Notes: generated from the sequence alone by a model not told the origin. Counted from the first letter of the stretch, positions 1 to 9,557 are shown. The stretch: DNA of 64,000 nucleotides from CAZOLI01 sp964580675 (GCA_964580675.1 CAZOLI010000002.1:62001-126000); one strand, 5' to 3'. Program-made: numbers and translations.

Positions 1-441
1 ATGCAGGGAAATCCCCAGAATATGCAGGAGAACCCATCGTATGATCCGGATCCCGTGACGGAGATTCTTTCCTTTTTACAAAATTCCGTTGCGGAAGCAA
101 AAGATCGAGGACTCCCGGAGGAGCAGCTAATTGTTGATCCGGGGATTGGCTTCGGGAAAACCGGCAAACACAATCGTGAAATTTTGAGGAGAGCCCACGA
201 GTTTCGCAGTCTTGGCTTGCCGGTGATGCTGGGGACATCCCGCAAATCTTTTATCGGGGAGATTCTCGGTGTTCCGCCCCGGGAGCGGCAATTTGGAACG
301 GCCGGCTCGATTGCTCCCTCCATTCTCAGCGGCCTTAATCTGTTCCGTGTACACGACGTCCGGGAGATTTATCAATTTTTAAAGGTTCTCTGGGCCGTTT
401 ATGGTTCGACGTCCTGGGAGGAGTCGATCTATGTGGATTGA
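1..441 (+). CDS. folP: Dihydropteroate synthase, C-terminal part (cut by window start)
   Basis: FolP condenses 6-hydroxymethyl-dihydropterin diphosphate with p-aminobenzoate in cytosolic folate synthesis. Only the last 146 residues are present, because the reading frame is open at base 1 and the N-terminal pterin-binding half lies outside the window. Visible family motifs are the MQGNPQNMQ segment (family usually MH-GTP-TMQ), VDPGIGFGKTGKHN, and GTSRKSFIG with the pterin-binding SRK. The stop at 439-441 overlaps the start of cdaA by 11 bases. A folP-cdaA-cdaR-glmM order is widely conserved, which supports the assignment. Confidence 0.93.
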   Translation: MQGNPQNMQENPSYDPDPVTEILSFLQNSVAEAKDRGLPEEQLIVDPGIGFGKTGKHNREILRRAHEFRSLGLPVMLGTSRKSFIGEILGVPPRERQFGTAGSIAPSILSGLNLFRVHDVREIYQFLKVLWAVYGSTSWEESIYVD

Positions 442-1198
442 TGTTTTGGTCACGGCAGGGGAGATTCTCCTTCTTTTCCTGGGCATCTTCTATGTGCTTC
501 GATTCGTACAGGGAACCCGGGGAGGGGGAATTATGCGTGGCTTCATTTTTGCGTTTATAGGGGGTTTCGTCGTGCTTCTCTGGCTTACCCGATTTGTTCC
601 GATGTCCCGCATCCGGTTTATTCTGGAGGAGTGGCTCGTGCCGGCCTTTGCACTGGTTCTGTTGATTGTTTTTCAGCCGGAAATACGACGAGGGCTCGTC
701 CGGCTCGGTCAGAATCCGCTTATTCGGTCCGTCTTCGGCCGCCGGCGATCGGGTCCGGTGGAGGAGATCACCCAGGCGGTCGAGATGCTGTCGAGAAACC
801 GTATTGGGGCTCTTATAACCGTCTGTGGAGATAGTGGTCTGGAGTCCTACATCGAAGGGGGTATTCGACTCGACGCCGAAATATCGCGAGAATTGATTCA
901 GAGTATTTTCTATCCCGGGACGGCTTTACACGACGGAGCCATCATCATTGACGGAAAAAAAATTGCGGCCGCCGGGTGTTTGCTTCCCCTCGCCGATGAT
1001 CAGGATGTTGCGAAGGGTCTGGGTACACGGCACAGGGCCGGGCTGGGCATAACGGTGGAAACCGATGCACTGAGCATTATTGTGTCGGAGGAAACAGGCG
1101 AGATATCAACGGCCGCGCGCGGTGAAATACAACAGGACGTGGCCCCGGAAGACGTTGAAATAGCCCTTCGCCAAATATATACTGATGCGCAATATTAA
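431..1198 (+). CDS. cdaA: Diadenylate cyclase CdaA (membrane-bound c-di-AMP synthase)
   Basis: CdaA makes c-di-AMP from two ATP. Starting at ATG 431 it is 255 residues, the usual family length, with a GGGAGGAG ribosome-binding site at about 417-424. A start 30 bases upstream is possible but has no better support. About three hydrophobic segments lie in residues 1-75. The DisA_N catalytic domain follows, with the DGA motif at 168-170 and RHR at 200-202, both needed for catalysis in the family. It overlaps folP by 11 bases and is followed by its usual partners cdaR and glmM. Confidence 0.95.
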   Translation: MWIDVLVTAGEILLLFLGIFYVLRFVQGTRGGGIMRGFIFAFIGGFVVLLWLTRFVPMSRIRFILEEWLVPAFALVLLIVFQPEIRRGLVRLGQNPLIRSVFGRRRSGPVEEITQAVEMLSRNRIGALITVCGDSGLESYIEGGIRLDAEISRELIQSIFYPGTALHDGAIIIDGKKIAAAGCLLPLADDQDVAKGLGTRHRAGLGITVETDALSIIVSEETGEISTAARGEIQQDVAPEDVEIALRQIYTDAQY

Positions 1199-1402
1199 GG
1201 GGAAAGGATCGGCTGCTGTCATTTCTATGCCACGATCAAAAATATATCGAGACATGGGGTTGTCGTCCTGTTATTTACCCCAATGCGTTTCAGCGGTTCG
1301 AAGGGGCAGGCGCTGGGTGGCTGAAACCGGACCGGTTCCTTCGTCCAGCAGGACATTTGCGCTCCTGAATAATCAGATGTCATTTTTTGCGTCCCGATAT
1401 TT

Positions 1403-2506
1403 ATGGTAGAACAAACCACCTCCGAGAAGGGAGGATACATCCCATCGTGGATTGCGGTGTTCCTGAACAATCCGGGCACGACAATCGCCGCACTGGTGGG
1501 AGCTGTTGGTATATGGTTTTACGTCCAGGGACGTATTGAGGGCACACAGAACCTTTCTGCTTCCCTTGATTTTTCTGTTCAGGAAGGCTATGTCATTACG
1601 ACCATCAAGGACGAGGACGGAAAGGAAATAACCGGCAAATACGATATTAATCTTCAGGGTCCTATTTCTCTCCTTGAGCGAATAAAAAACCAGAACCTGA
1701 AAATCGCGAAACAGATTCCCGCTCCGCCGGAACAGCAAGAGCAGAAAACGTTTGAGATTGAAATTACGGAGGCGGACCTGAACCTGTCATCCGGAGAGTT
1801 CCCGCTGGGCGTCCATATGAACCCGCGAACAACCAGCCTGAAAGTGCATGTGGAAAAGCTGGTCAACCAGGATCGTGCCCTTCCCGTGAGTTCCCTTGAG
1901 GAAAAGATCAATTACTTCACGATGGGGAGCCCCCGGGAGGATTATCGCATCACCGACGTGTCGACAAATTTTTCCTCGGTTACTCTGAGTGGTCCGGTTT
2001 CCGAGATAAACGACACAAGAATTGTCCTGGCCAGTCCCGTTGACGTGAACAACAAAGCGTCCAATCAGAGCAAACAGGTGCGCCTTACCACGGACCCCCC
2101 CCGAAACAGGATGTCCATCGAACCGGAGGAGATTACCGTCACGGTTTCTATTTCAAGCAAAATGACGGAGCGAACCATCCGTGATCAACTGTTGATCGGG
2201 ATGGACGAGGAACTGCATACCATTTTTCAGGAACGTGGTCTGCGATTTCAGCCAGAGGACGGGAAGGTGGAAATCACGTTCCGGGTGCCGAAGAACGTAA
2301 AAAAGGAATCCCTGAAACCAAATCGTTTTCATCCGGTGTTGATCATTCCGTCCCTGGACCTTGAGACACTTCAAAATCCGGTGGCTTCCGCCCGGGTATC
2401 CACGGATAACATTCGGGTGTTTATCGACCCGGTCATGCCAAACCGGGACCGAATTGAAGTTGTGAACATCAAGCCCGATTCCATCAAGTTTAAACCGAAA
2501 GACTGA
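1403..2506 (+). CDS. cdaR: YbbR-domain protein, CdaA regulator (CdaR-like)
   Basis: This 367-residue protein has one membrane anchor near residues 14-37 and then an extracytoplasmic beta-rich region that reads as several YbbR repeats, with recurring patterns of the type VTLSGP and ITVTVSIS. In known cda operons CdaR binds and modulates CdaA. The gene ends three bases before glmM, so the two are probably co-transcribed. The 204 bases between cdaA and this gene hold no obvious ribosome-binding site close to the ATG, so the exact start is less certain than the identity. Confidence 0.85.
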   Translation: MVEQTTSEKGGYIPSWIAVFLNNPGTTIAALVGAVGIWFYVQGRIEGTQNLSASLDFSVQEGYVITTIKDEDGKEITGKYDINLQGPISLLERIKNQNLKIAKQIPAPPEQQEQKTFEIEITEADLNLSSGEFPLGVHMNPRTTSLKVHVEKLVNQDRALPVSSLEEKINYFTMGSPREDYRITDVSTNFSSVTLSGPVSEINDTRIVLASPVDVNNKASNQSKQVRLTTDPPRNRMSIEPEEITVTVSISSKMTERTIRDQLLIGMDEELHTIFQERGLRFQPEDGKVEITFRVPKNVKKESLKPNRFHPVLIIPSLDLETLQNPVASARVSTDNIRVFIDPVMPNRDRIEVVNIKPDSIKFKPKD

Positions 2507-2508
2507 GC

Positions 2509-3936
2509 ATGAACGAACCTTCTTTATTTGGAACGGATGGCATTCGAGGACCGGCCAATAAACCCCCTCTTGTGCCCGGGGATTTGGTTCGCCTCGGTTC
2601 CATTCTGGGCTGGTTACCCGTTGAGTTTCCGGGAGCATTTACTTATCCCATGGGACAGGATGATCCGGGAGGGCTGGGAGAAGGTCTGTACGAAGCGGAT
2701 CGTCCACGTGTCGTTCTGGCTCGAGATCCTCGGCGTTCCGGGGAAATGATCTCCTCGGCCCTCATATCAGGCCTGACCGCTTCCGGGGCGGACGTATTCC
2801 AGTGTGGGCAGCTTCCAACCCCGGCCGTTTCCGTATTAACGGATCAGTTTGAGGCCCATCTCGGCATTTCCATATCCGCGTCTCACAACCCGCCCACTGA
2901 TAACGGAGTGAAATTATTTGCCCCAAAAGGGTTTAAGTTCTCGTCGTATCTTGAGGAAAAAATTGATTCCCTGTATCGAGACGACAAACCATACCCCCCT
3001 GTTCCCGTGAACGGAGATCGTCTCGGAGAGATTCAGAACTGTCGTGATGAGGCCCGGGAACGATATCTTGATTTTCTTTCGAGCAAATTTTCGTCTTCCC
3101 TCGATTCGATCGAAGTCGTCGTCGATCCGGCTTATGGTGCAGCAACCGAACTGATCTCCCCATTGTTCCGAGACCGGCTCAACGTAAAGTCACTTCATCT
3201 ACTGTCCGAAGAACCGGATGGAACGAAAATTAATCAGGGCTGTGGAACCGCGAATCTCGAACCGCTACGGGAAGCCGTCCTTGAGTACGGGGCGGATCTT
3301 GGTATTGCACTGGATGGCGACGCCGATCGTGCGCTGGTTGTCGATCAGAAGGGGAAGAAGCACGATGGGGATGATTTGCTTGCATGTTTTGCGACGGAAA
3401 TGAAACAGAACGATGAACTATCCGGGAACAGCGTGATTGGCACGGTCATGGCCAATCAGGGTCTTGCACGATTCCTTGAAAAAGAGGGCATTGAATTCGT
3501 CCGGGTTTCCGTTGGGGATCAGAACATTCTGAGAAAACTATACGACGATCAGCTTTCACTTGGAGGAGAACAGTCCGGACACATCATCAACTTTGATCAG
3601 CTGCCAACCGGAGACGGTCTGTTAACGGCTCTGAATTTGCTTTCCGTAATGGTAAACAGGGAGGCACCGGCATCCGAACTCCTGAACCGCTTCGAGCCGT
3701 TTCCACAGGTGCTTGAAAACGTTGACGTTTCGGAAAAACCACCTCTTGACTCCATCGATCAACTGCAGAAATCGATAGACCAGTGGAACGACACGCTCAA
3801 ACCGGACGGTCGGGTTCTGGTCCGTTATTCCGGAACGGAGCCGGTCTGTCGAATTATGGTGGAGGGACCGGATCAGGATCAGATTTCGGAGGCCGCGGAG
3901 GACATTGCGTCGGTCGTCCGAGAAACCATTTCCTGA
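2509..3936 (+). CDS. glmM: Phosphoglucosamine mutase
   Basis: GlmM converts glucosamine-6-phosphate to glucosamine-1-phosphate for peptidoglycan and LPS precursors. Motifs in order are FGTDGIRG at the N-terminus, ISASHNP with the phosphorylated serine at 125, the Mg-binding DGDADR loop, GGEQSGHI for sugar binding, and RYSGTEPVCRIMVEG for the phosphate. At 475 residues it is somewhat longer than the usual 445-450. The extra length is an insertion of about 25 residues near 38-65, before the RDPRRSGEM segment. In other bacteria GlmM physically interacts with CdaA, which fits its place at the end of this c-di-AMP operon. Confidence 0.95.
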   Translation: MNEPSLFGTDGIRGPANKPPLVPGDLVRLGSILGWLPVEFPGAFTYPMGQDDPGGLGEGLYEADRPRVVLARDPRRSGEMISSALISGLTASGADVFQCGQLPTPAVSVLTDQFEAHLGISISASHNPPTDNGVKLFAPKGFKFSSYLEEKIDSLYRDDKPYPPVPVNGDRLGEIQNCRDEARERYLDFLSSKFSSSLDSIEVVVDPAYGAATELISPLFRDRLNVKSLHLLSEEPDGTKINQGCGTANLEPLREAVLEYGADLGIALDGDADRALVVDQKGKKHDGDDLLACFATEMKQNDELSGNSVIGTVMANQGLARFLEKEGIEFVRVSVGDQNILRKLYDDQLSLGGEQSGHIINFDQLPTGDGLLTALNLLSVMVNREAPASELLNRFEPFPQVLENVDVSEKPPLDSIDQLQKSIDQWNDTLKPDGRVLVRYSGTEPVCRIMVEGPDQDQISEAAEDIASVVRETIS

Positions 3937-4014
3937 TGCCGTGAGGCAGCCAAAAACTGTTTTTTGAGAACGAATCGTGAAACGGGTTGTTTTTTGTTTG
4001 TTTTATTTTCACTC

Positions 4015-5511
4015 ATGATTGTTCAGCCGTTTGATCCAGATCAGCACGAGGTTTCGGATTCAGCCGTACTGTATTTTCATTTTCAGGGAGAGAAGAAAGT
4101 TCAGGGAGCGGGATTATCCGAACCACTCGAGGACCCTGAGCCAATTCTTGAAAACGTGTACAGACAGGACGTCTACGAGGGGGAACAGGGAGAGGTGCGT
4201 TCCGTTTACCTCGAAGGGGGATCCGAACAGTGGATTCTGTTCTGCGGGCTCGGCAGACGGGACAAAGCCGGCCACGAATCTTTCCGGAGAACGGTTGGAG
4301 AGGCCACACGGGAAATATCGGAGGAGGGAGTGGAGTATCTTGTGACCATTCTTCCCCGTGCCGATGAAATGAACACCCTTCCCTACCGACTGGGAAGAGC
4401 TTTTTACGAGGGTCTGGTTCTGGCTTCCTATTCGTTTGATCAATACCAGACCGACGAGAAGAACTATACCGGCCCCGGCGAAGTCTATTATTCGGTGAGC
4501 GAGGACGAGGAGGAACGGGTAGGAGAAGGTATATCCGACGGTACCATTTACGCCGAAGCCACGGATTTTGCCCGCGATCTGGCAAATGAGCCGGCGGAAA
4601 AAATGCATCCCGGCAACCTTGCGGAGGAAGCGGAAAAATTGAGGGGAGAGAACTTCCACGTGAACGTGATGCGGAAACCGGAACTCGAGGAACTAGGTAT
4701 GGAACCGACTCTCGGGGTAAGTGCGGGAAGTGACATTGAACCGGCCCAGGTGGAGTTGCGGTACGAACCCGAGAACCCCGAGAACCCGGATCGGCTGGTG
4801 GCGCTTGTGGGGAAGGGAATAACGTTTGATACGGGAGGGTTAAACCTGAAAAGTCACGATAGCATGATGGACATGAAATTTGACATGGCCGGCGCGGCCG
4901 CTGTTCTCGCCGTCTTTCGTGCTCTAAAGACCCTGCAGCCGGATGTGCGGGTTATGGGAATGCTTGCCTGTTCCGAGAACATGACGGGTCCTTCCGCGCA
5001 AAAAATGCGGGATGTCGTGCAGAGTTACGGGGGAAAAACCATAGAAATTACGCATACGGATGCGGAGGGGCGTCTGGTGATGTCGGACGCTCTCGGGTAT
5101 GCTGTGGATAGAGGAGCAACCGAAATTATCGATGTGGCCACACTGACCGGATCAATTATCGTCGCTCTCGGCAGTGAATACGCCGGTATGATGACCAACG
5201 ACGAATCACTCCGTTCCGGGTTACAGAAGGCTTCCGAAAAATCCGGTGAAAACCTCCAGGAGCTTCCTCTTGTGGAAACGTACGACGAGTATCTGGAATC
5301 CCCCGTGGCGGATTTGCGAAACACGGGCACGGAGTCCGAGGCCGGGGCTATTGTGGCGGGATTGTTCCTTCAGAATTTTGTCGAAGACGTCCCCTGGGCT
5401 CACCTGGATATTGCGGGTACGGGATGGCGGGATGATGCGTCCGGTTATCTGGTTGAAGGGGGAACGGGTTTCCCGGTCCGTACCTTGCTTGATTATCTCA
5501 CCGGTTCCTGA
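4015..5511 (+). CDS. pepA: Leucyl aminopeptidase, M17 family
   Basis: A cytosolic dinuclear-metal exopeptidase that removes N-terminal residues from peptides. From ATG 4015 it is 498 residues, the normal family size. An in-frame TTG at 3964 would add 17 hydrophobic residues but neither start has a clear ribosome-binding site, so the ATG is preferred. Catalytic motifs are VGKGITFDTGG (lysine 267, metal-binding aspartate), KFDMAGAAAVL, TDAEGRLVMSDAL and the DVATLTG stretch. The protein is markedly acidic. It lies 78 bases after glmM and faces a convergent minus-strand gene. Confidence 0.93.
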   Translation: MIVQPFDPDQHEVSDSAVLYFHFQGEKKVQGAGLSEPLEDPEPILENVYRQDVYEGEQGEVRSVYLEGGSEQWILFCGLGRRDKAGHESFRRTVGEATREISEEGVEYLVTILPRADEMNTLPYRLGRAFYEGLVLASYSFDQYQTDEKNYTGPGEVYYSVSEDEEERVGEGISDGTIYAEATDFARDLANEPAEKMHPGNLAEEAEKLRGENFHVNVMRKPELEELGMEPTLGVSAGSDIEPAQVELRYEPENPENPDRLVALVGKGITFDTGGLNLKSHDSMMDMKFDMAGAAAVLAVFRALKTLQPDVRVMGMLACSENMTGPSAQKMRDVVQSYGGKTIEITHTDAEGRLVMSDALGYAVDRGATEIIDVATLTGSIIVALGSEYAGMMTNDESLRSGLQKASEKSGENLQELPLVETYDEYLESPVADLRNTGTESEAGAIVAGLFLQNFVEDVPWAHLDIAGTGWRDDASGYLVEGGTGFPVRTLLDYLTGS

Positions 5512-5574
5512 ACGAATTGGACCGCGGACAGGGGGCGGCAAAGAGGCCCCGAGAAGGTGGAATCGGACGTGTCT

Positions 5575-6456
5575 TTACCAGGAGCCCTCTTCCTTTTCTT
5601 CTTCGTTTTCCCCCCCTTCGTTCTCGTCGTTATCGGTTTCCGGTCCTTCCTCTTTGTCCTTCAGGAAGTCCTCGGGCAGCTCATCGTTCGTCTTCATGTC
5701 GGAGAGGGTAATGGTTATATTTCCGCCGGCCGGGGAACCGCCTCCAGCAGATTGTTTCATTTTCAAGTTTACTTTTTCCCCCACCAGAACAGTTTTGTCT
5801 TCCCCGATTTCCAATTTTTTGTGTTCGATGGTTATTTCAGTATCGCTTCCCCCATTTCCGTCGTCGGATTTGTTCTTCAATTTCGTAATGAGAATTTTGC
5901 CGTCAGCGGATCGGGTCTCCACGTCCAGTTCCATCCCGAGCGGTTTTGGGAGTTTCAATTTTTGAAGTTCTTTCTCCTTGTTAAAGAGGTAGGTAATTTC
6001 GTTGTCTTCCGTGGTGTACGTAAGTGCGTAACCACCTTCGTCCCGTTCCTTCGCGGAGAACTTCCTTCTCAGGGTCTCCTCCGAGAAGTCGCTGCTGATG
6101 ACAAATTCAGAAAGGCTTGTAAAGGTCTTTTTTAAAATGCCTTTGATTGGATTGCCTCTTCCCTCTTTCTCATTGGACGTTTTAATTTTCTTCCTGTCGG
6201 GAGCCCTCCAGAGGAGTTCGAAATCCAGTTTCATTTTCATGCCCCCCTCTCCTCCAACTTCTGTTTTGGCCGTGCCACTGGCCTTAAATTTTTCCAGGCC
6301 GTGGTTTGCCTGCCGGTAGAAACGATCCGTAAGTTCACGAACAAGTTCTTGGTCGGAGGTATCGTCTCCGTTGTCCTGGGCACCAAGGTGATTTCCGGTG
6401 AAGGGAAAAGCGGATACGAAGAGAATTGCGATCAGAGCAAATTTTTTGGTGTTCAT
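5575..6456 (-). CDS. Secreted protein of unknown function
   Basis: I do not recognise a specific family. The 293-residue product starts with a typical signal peptide (MNTKKFALIAILFVSAF, cleavage probably after the NHLGA segment). A beta-rich body of about 220 residues follows, with alternating charged and hydrophobic strands and lines such as KLDFELLWRAPDRKKI that recall the LolA/LolB-type or outer-membrane-sorting fold. The last 40 residues are almost purely D/E/G/K and look disordered. It is transcribed alone toward pepA. A LolA-like lipid-carrier role is only a structural guess. Confidence 0.55.
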   Translation of the reverse strand: MNTKKFALIAILFVSAFPFTGNHLGAQDNGDDTSDQELVRELTDRFYRQANHGLEKFKASGTAKTEVGGEGGMKMKLDFELLWRAPDRKKIKTSNEKEGRGNPIKGILKKTFTSLSEFVISSDFSEETLRRKFSAKERDEGGYALTYTTEDNEITYLFNKEKELQKLKLPKPLGMELDVETRSADGKILITKLKNKSDDGNGGSDTEITIEHKKLEIGEDKTVLVGEKVNLKMKQSAGGGSPAGGNITITLSDMKTNDELPEDFLKDKEEGPETDNDENEGGENEEEKEEGSW

Positions 6457-6516
6457 ACAATTTCCCTGAAGAATGACGTGAACACGTACTGGAGGATTGG
6501 AGACATTGCATTAGTT

Positions 6517-6545
6517 TGTATAAAGTGTCTTCCGGGAGAGATCAA
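6517..6545 (-). promoter_or_regulatory. Possible sigma-70 promoter for the secreted-protein gene
   Basis: Reading the minus strand, TTGATC is followed after 17 bases by TATACA, about 60 bases before the start codon at 6456. The match is only moderate at both hexamers. Confidence 0.35.
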
Positions 6546-6622
6546 GTAAAAAACCCGAATTCCAGAATAAAAACGTACCATGGCCGGAAAGGGAGACCCC
6601 CGGATTCGTTCAACCAGTGTAT

Positions 6623-6651
6623 TTGAATTTTCATATTTTACGTTTTATAAT
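6623..6651 (+). promoter_or_regulatory. Sigma-70-like promoter for the coiled-coil/BRCT pair
   Basis: TTGAAT, a 17-base spacer and a perfect TATAAT lie in an AT-rich patch about 110 bases before the ATG at 6762. A leader of roughly 100 bases is implied. Confidence 0.55.
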
Positions 6652-6761
6652 CCCCTCGAAATTACAAAGTTGAATTCCCTCCCGGTGCTGTATCCCCAGC
6701 GTATCGGTGCTGGTGGCCGAGCAAATCGCATACCTGTTTGTGTTAAGAAAAGAGGAACAAA

Positions 6762-8000
6762 ATGTCACGTCGAAAAGACCACCGGCGATTTGATTCAGGT
6801 TACACCGCATTTCAGATTGTCATGTACATCTCCATCCTGCTTTCCCTCGGGGTGGTGATATACTATGTCGTACTCCTGATGGAAAACTACAAACTTCAGG
6901 AGCAAATGATAGAGATCGAAAACCAGACCGATCTCTACCAGTCAAAATACGCGGAGGCAAGAGCGCACGGGGAAGATTTTATTCGTCTCCTCGGTTCGCG
7001 TAGCGAAAAAGATTACAATTTATCGGACCTGGATCCAGAAAATATCGCCGGGACCCGTGAACTGGCCACGGAGGATTATGAGTTTTTGAAGGGGAAGAAC
7101 CTTACACTTCACCAGATTGCGATGTTGCTGGATAGTCAGCTCCGGTACAACATGCAGGTTCTGCGAAGGCTAAAGGTATCTCTCCAACTCATTGAGGGAC
7201 GTGTTGAGATACAGGAGGAGAAGAGGGAACACGTCATCAACGCCTACGATAAACGAATTGAGTCCCTCCAGAAACGCCGAGACACACTTGATGGTGAGAT
7301 CAGCAAGCTGGAAGGCGAAATCGATAACATAAATACCAAAAACGAGGACAAGGTCAAACAGCTTGAAGATAGGTTGGAAGACCTGGAACAGCAACATAGT
7401 GACGAGCTGACCATCCTGCAGAACAAAGTTCATAAACTGGAAGGGGAAATTGAGAAATTACAGGAGCGAGAAGCGGAAGTTGAAATTATTCAACAGCCGG
7501 ATGGTGAAATTCTCGACTCCTCGGCCGACAATTCCTGGGCATACATAAACCTCGGGGAAGATGACCGAGTCCGTCCCGGTGTGAAATTTATGGTGTATCG
7601 AGAAGGGAAGGGAGATATTCGTATTCGGAAGGCATTTATTGAAGTGAAACAGGTTTTTGAGGACTTTTCCCGGTGTGAAGTATCCGCCCTGGCTTCCGAA
7701 AGTGATCCGTTGACGAAAGGAGACAAGATTCTGAATCCAATATTCAGCACGGAGATGAAAAAAAGATTTGCGCTTGCGGGGAATTTTCCGAAAGGGAAGT
7801 TACACGTGAGTCGAGAGGAACTCATCCGGTTTATCGAAAAAGCACAGGCGGAAGTTACGGAAAAAACGGACGTAAATACGGATTTCCTCATTACCGGTCT
7901 CGGAGAAAATTTGGAACAGAGGGAGAATTATAAACTGGCCGAGGAGATCGGGATTCAGAAGATGAATGTGCAAGCAATCCTTCAATTCCTGGGACATTAA
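6762..8000 (+). CDS. Membrane-anchored coiled-coil protein with BRCT-like C-terminus (paralogue A)
   Basis: The 412-residue protein has a basic N-terminus (MSRRKDHRR), one membrane helix at about 16-40, and a long charged heptad-rich coiled coil to about residue 245. A compact beta domain of about 85 residues follows, of the type G-hydrophobic-N-L-G-V-G-F-VYR, resembling the small barrels called FlgT_C-like. The C-terminus from about 331 (KKRFALAGNFP to the end) follows the BRCT pattern: FALAG strand, helix, TDFLITG strand, the KLAEEIGIQ helix, and a final helix. The same layout recurs in the next gene, three bases downstream. Positive charges before the helix favour an extracytoplasmic C-terminus, which would be odd for BRCT. 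Function unknown. Confidence 0.6.
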   Translation: MSRRKDHRRFDSGYTAFQIVMYISILLSLGVVIYYVVLLMENYKLQEQMIEIENQTDLYQSKYAEARAHGEDFIRLLGSRSEKDYNLSDLDPENIAGTRELATEDYEFLKGKNLTLHQIAMLLDSQLRYNMQVLRRLKVSLQLIEGRVEIQEEKREHVINAYDKRIESLQKRRDTLDGEISKLEGEIDNINTKNEDKVKQLEDRLEDLEQQHSDELTILQNKVHKLEGEIEKLQEREAEVEIIQQPDGEILDSSADNSWAYINLGEDDRVRPGVKFMVYREGKGDIRIRKAFIEVKQVFEDFSRCEVSALASESDPLTKGDKILNPIFSTEMKKRFALAGNFPKGKLHVSREELIRFIEKAQAEVTEKTDVNTDFLITGLGENLEQRENYKLAEEIGIQKMNVQAILQFLGH

Positions 8001-8003
8001 ATC

Positions 8004-9557
8004 ATGACAAAAGATCCCACAGAAAAAATTGTTCTGGGTGTTTCTCTGCTAATTACGGTGGTTATGGGGTATTTTTGCTGGAGTACACGGGAGGCAAACA
8101 TTAAAATCAAGCGGGGATACCCGGAGGAGGGCATCGAGGCGGAAATGGACAAAAAGCTCGATCAGCTGGCAAATACAAGGGATAAATACATTTCCCTTTA
8201 CGAGGACCAGCTCCTCCCCGCCTCCAACCTCGTTGGATTTAAGGAATATCTGGTGGAGTCCAAAGAGGAACCCGAGGTCGGCAAATCACCATTTCACGCG
8301 TTGCGCAGAATTGAGAAATTGAAACAGGAAGGTCAACTGGCTGAAGAGGCCCGAAACGTGTTTAAGAAACGGGGGTTCAGTGAAGAAAAGATTAACGAAG
8401 TTACGTCGGATCAGCAGCGAACAGAGGAATTGCTGACCTCCATATACATCAATGAGTGGACAAGAAGCACACGGACCCTGACGGACAACAAGGCCTTTGC
8501 GGAGTTTTTGAATGACGCCCTCTCGATCCTGAACATGACGAAAGATCAGTCCGAGGTGGAACTTGAATTAAACGAAGACGAAAAATGGGAGTTTAACGAA
8601 AATGGCCGCCTGAAATCGGATGTCGCCGGTGTAACCATCACCCGTTTCCTCCGGGAGCTTGACGAAGGTATTTCACAGTCACGTTCCGCCATCGAGGACC
8701 TGAAGAAAAAGATTGAGAACACTCGGGAAAAGGAAGACGAAGGTTATCATTCTTTTGTGGGAGCTGGAAATCAGAAAGGGAAAATTCAGAAGGTTCGAGA
8801 GAAAAAAATTGAGGAGGTCGAAAAATTAAAATCGGATATCAGTCAATCCCAGAAGGAAATTGAAAGTCTGAAGGAGAAAAAGACGGAGCGAATTCAGCAC
8901 TGGATTCAGGAAATTAACAAGCGGGAAGAGGAGATTGATGACAAGCAGGAAACCCACAAGGAACAAATGGTTCGCTGGGAGAAACGGCGAAAGAAACTGC
9001 AGAACCGGAAGGAAGCAATTTTAAAACGACGCCGCCAGTTCGAGGCCCGAAAGAAGCGAGGGGTTGACGGCAAGGTTCTTTTCGTTAATCAGGATACGGG
9101 GGTGGCATTCGTCGACATCGGCAAGAAGGATGGTCTCCTTTCCGGTACGGAGTTTAATGTGTACGATCTTCTGAAAGGAGGCGTTCGTGTCGACAAGGGA
9201 AAGATAAAAGTCACGAGGGTCTTCGAGGATTACGCCAAGGTGGCCATTCGCTCACAGAAGGATCCCGTTAACCAACCCATTCAGGAGGAGGACCTCGTCT
9301 TTAACGAGGCGTTCAGCCGGGAGCGCAAAAAGATCTTCGTCCTCGCCGGTTTTGTCCGGGGAAAATATAATCGGGAGATGCTAAAACAGGTGATTCGGGA
9401 AAAAGGCAATCGCGTGGATAAGGAAGTGACCCTGAAAACGACCTACCTCGTGATTGGAGAAGGTTACAAAGACGATCCAAATTACAAGAAAGCCAAAAGA
9501 TTAAATATCCCGATCATCAATCAGAAGCACCTTGAGCGTATGCTGGATCTGAGATAA
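8004..9557 (+). CDS. Membrane-anchored coiled-coil protein with BRCT-like C-terminus (paralogue B)
   Basis: This 517-residue paralogue of the preceding gene has a membrane helix at about 8-27, a long highly charged coiled coil between about 35 and 350, and the same small beta domain (GKVLFVNQDTGVAFVDIG at 356-373 and on through KIKVTRVFEDYAKVAI). Its C-terminal BRCT-like domain, from about 442, is better preserved than in paralogue A: KKIFVLAGFV, EKGNRVDKEVTLKTTYLVIG, and KAKRLNIPIINQKHLERML match the family's glycine, TTYLVIG strand and IPII helix positions. Bacterial BRCT domains are usually in LigA. The 3-base gap indicates co-translation with A. Membrane topology is ambiguous, because positive charges flank both sides of the helix. 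Confidence 0.65.
   Translation: MTKDPTEKIVLGVSLLITVVMGYFCWSTREANIKIKRGYPEEGIEAEMDKKLDQLANTRDKYISLYEDQLLPASNLVGFKEYLVESKEEPEVGKSPFHALRRIEKLKQEGQLAEEARNVFKKRGFSEEKINEVTSDQQRTEELLTSIYINEWTRSTRTLTDNKAFAEFLNDALSILNMTKDQSEVELELNEDEKWEFNENGRLKSDVAGVTITRFLRELDEGISQSRSAIEDLKKKIENTREKEDEGYHSFVGAGNQKGKIQKVREKKIEEVEKLKSDISQSQKEIESLKEKKTERIQHWIQEINKREEEIDDKQETHKEQMVRWEKRRKKLQNRKEAILKRRRQFEARKKRGVDGKVLFVNQDTGVAFVDIGKKDGLLSGTEFNVYDLLKGGVRVDKGKIKVTRVFEDYAKVAIRSQKDPVNQPIQEEDLVFNEAFSRERKKIFVLAGFVRGKYNREMLKQVIREKGNRVDKEVTLKTTYLVIGEGYKDDPNYKKAKRLNIPIINQKHLERMLDLR

Larger units (their letters stand above)
6457..6761. other. Divergent intergenic region with promoter candidates
   Basis: This 305-base stretch separates the minus-strand secreted protein from the plus-strand coiled-coil/BRCT pair. 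It holds a good plus-strand sigma-70-like promoter and a weaker minus-strand one, annotated separately. A small frame crosses it but has no recognisable product and runs into the next gene in another frame. I see no RNA gene or repeat in it. Confidence 0.5.

Noticed and set aside
1185..1409. Small plus-strand frame between cdaA and cdaR
   Set aside because: Overlaps both genes, matches no family and has no clear start signal.
6580..6858. Small plus-strand frame in the divergent gap
   Set aside because: Runs into the coiled-coil gene in another frame and covers the promoter candidate.
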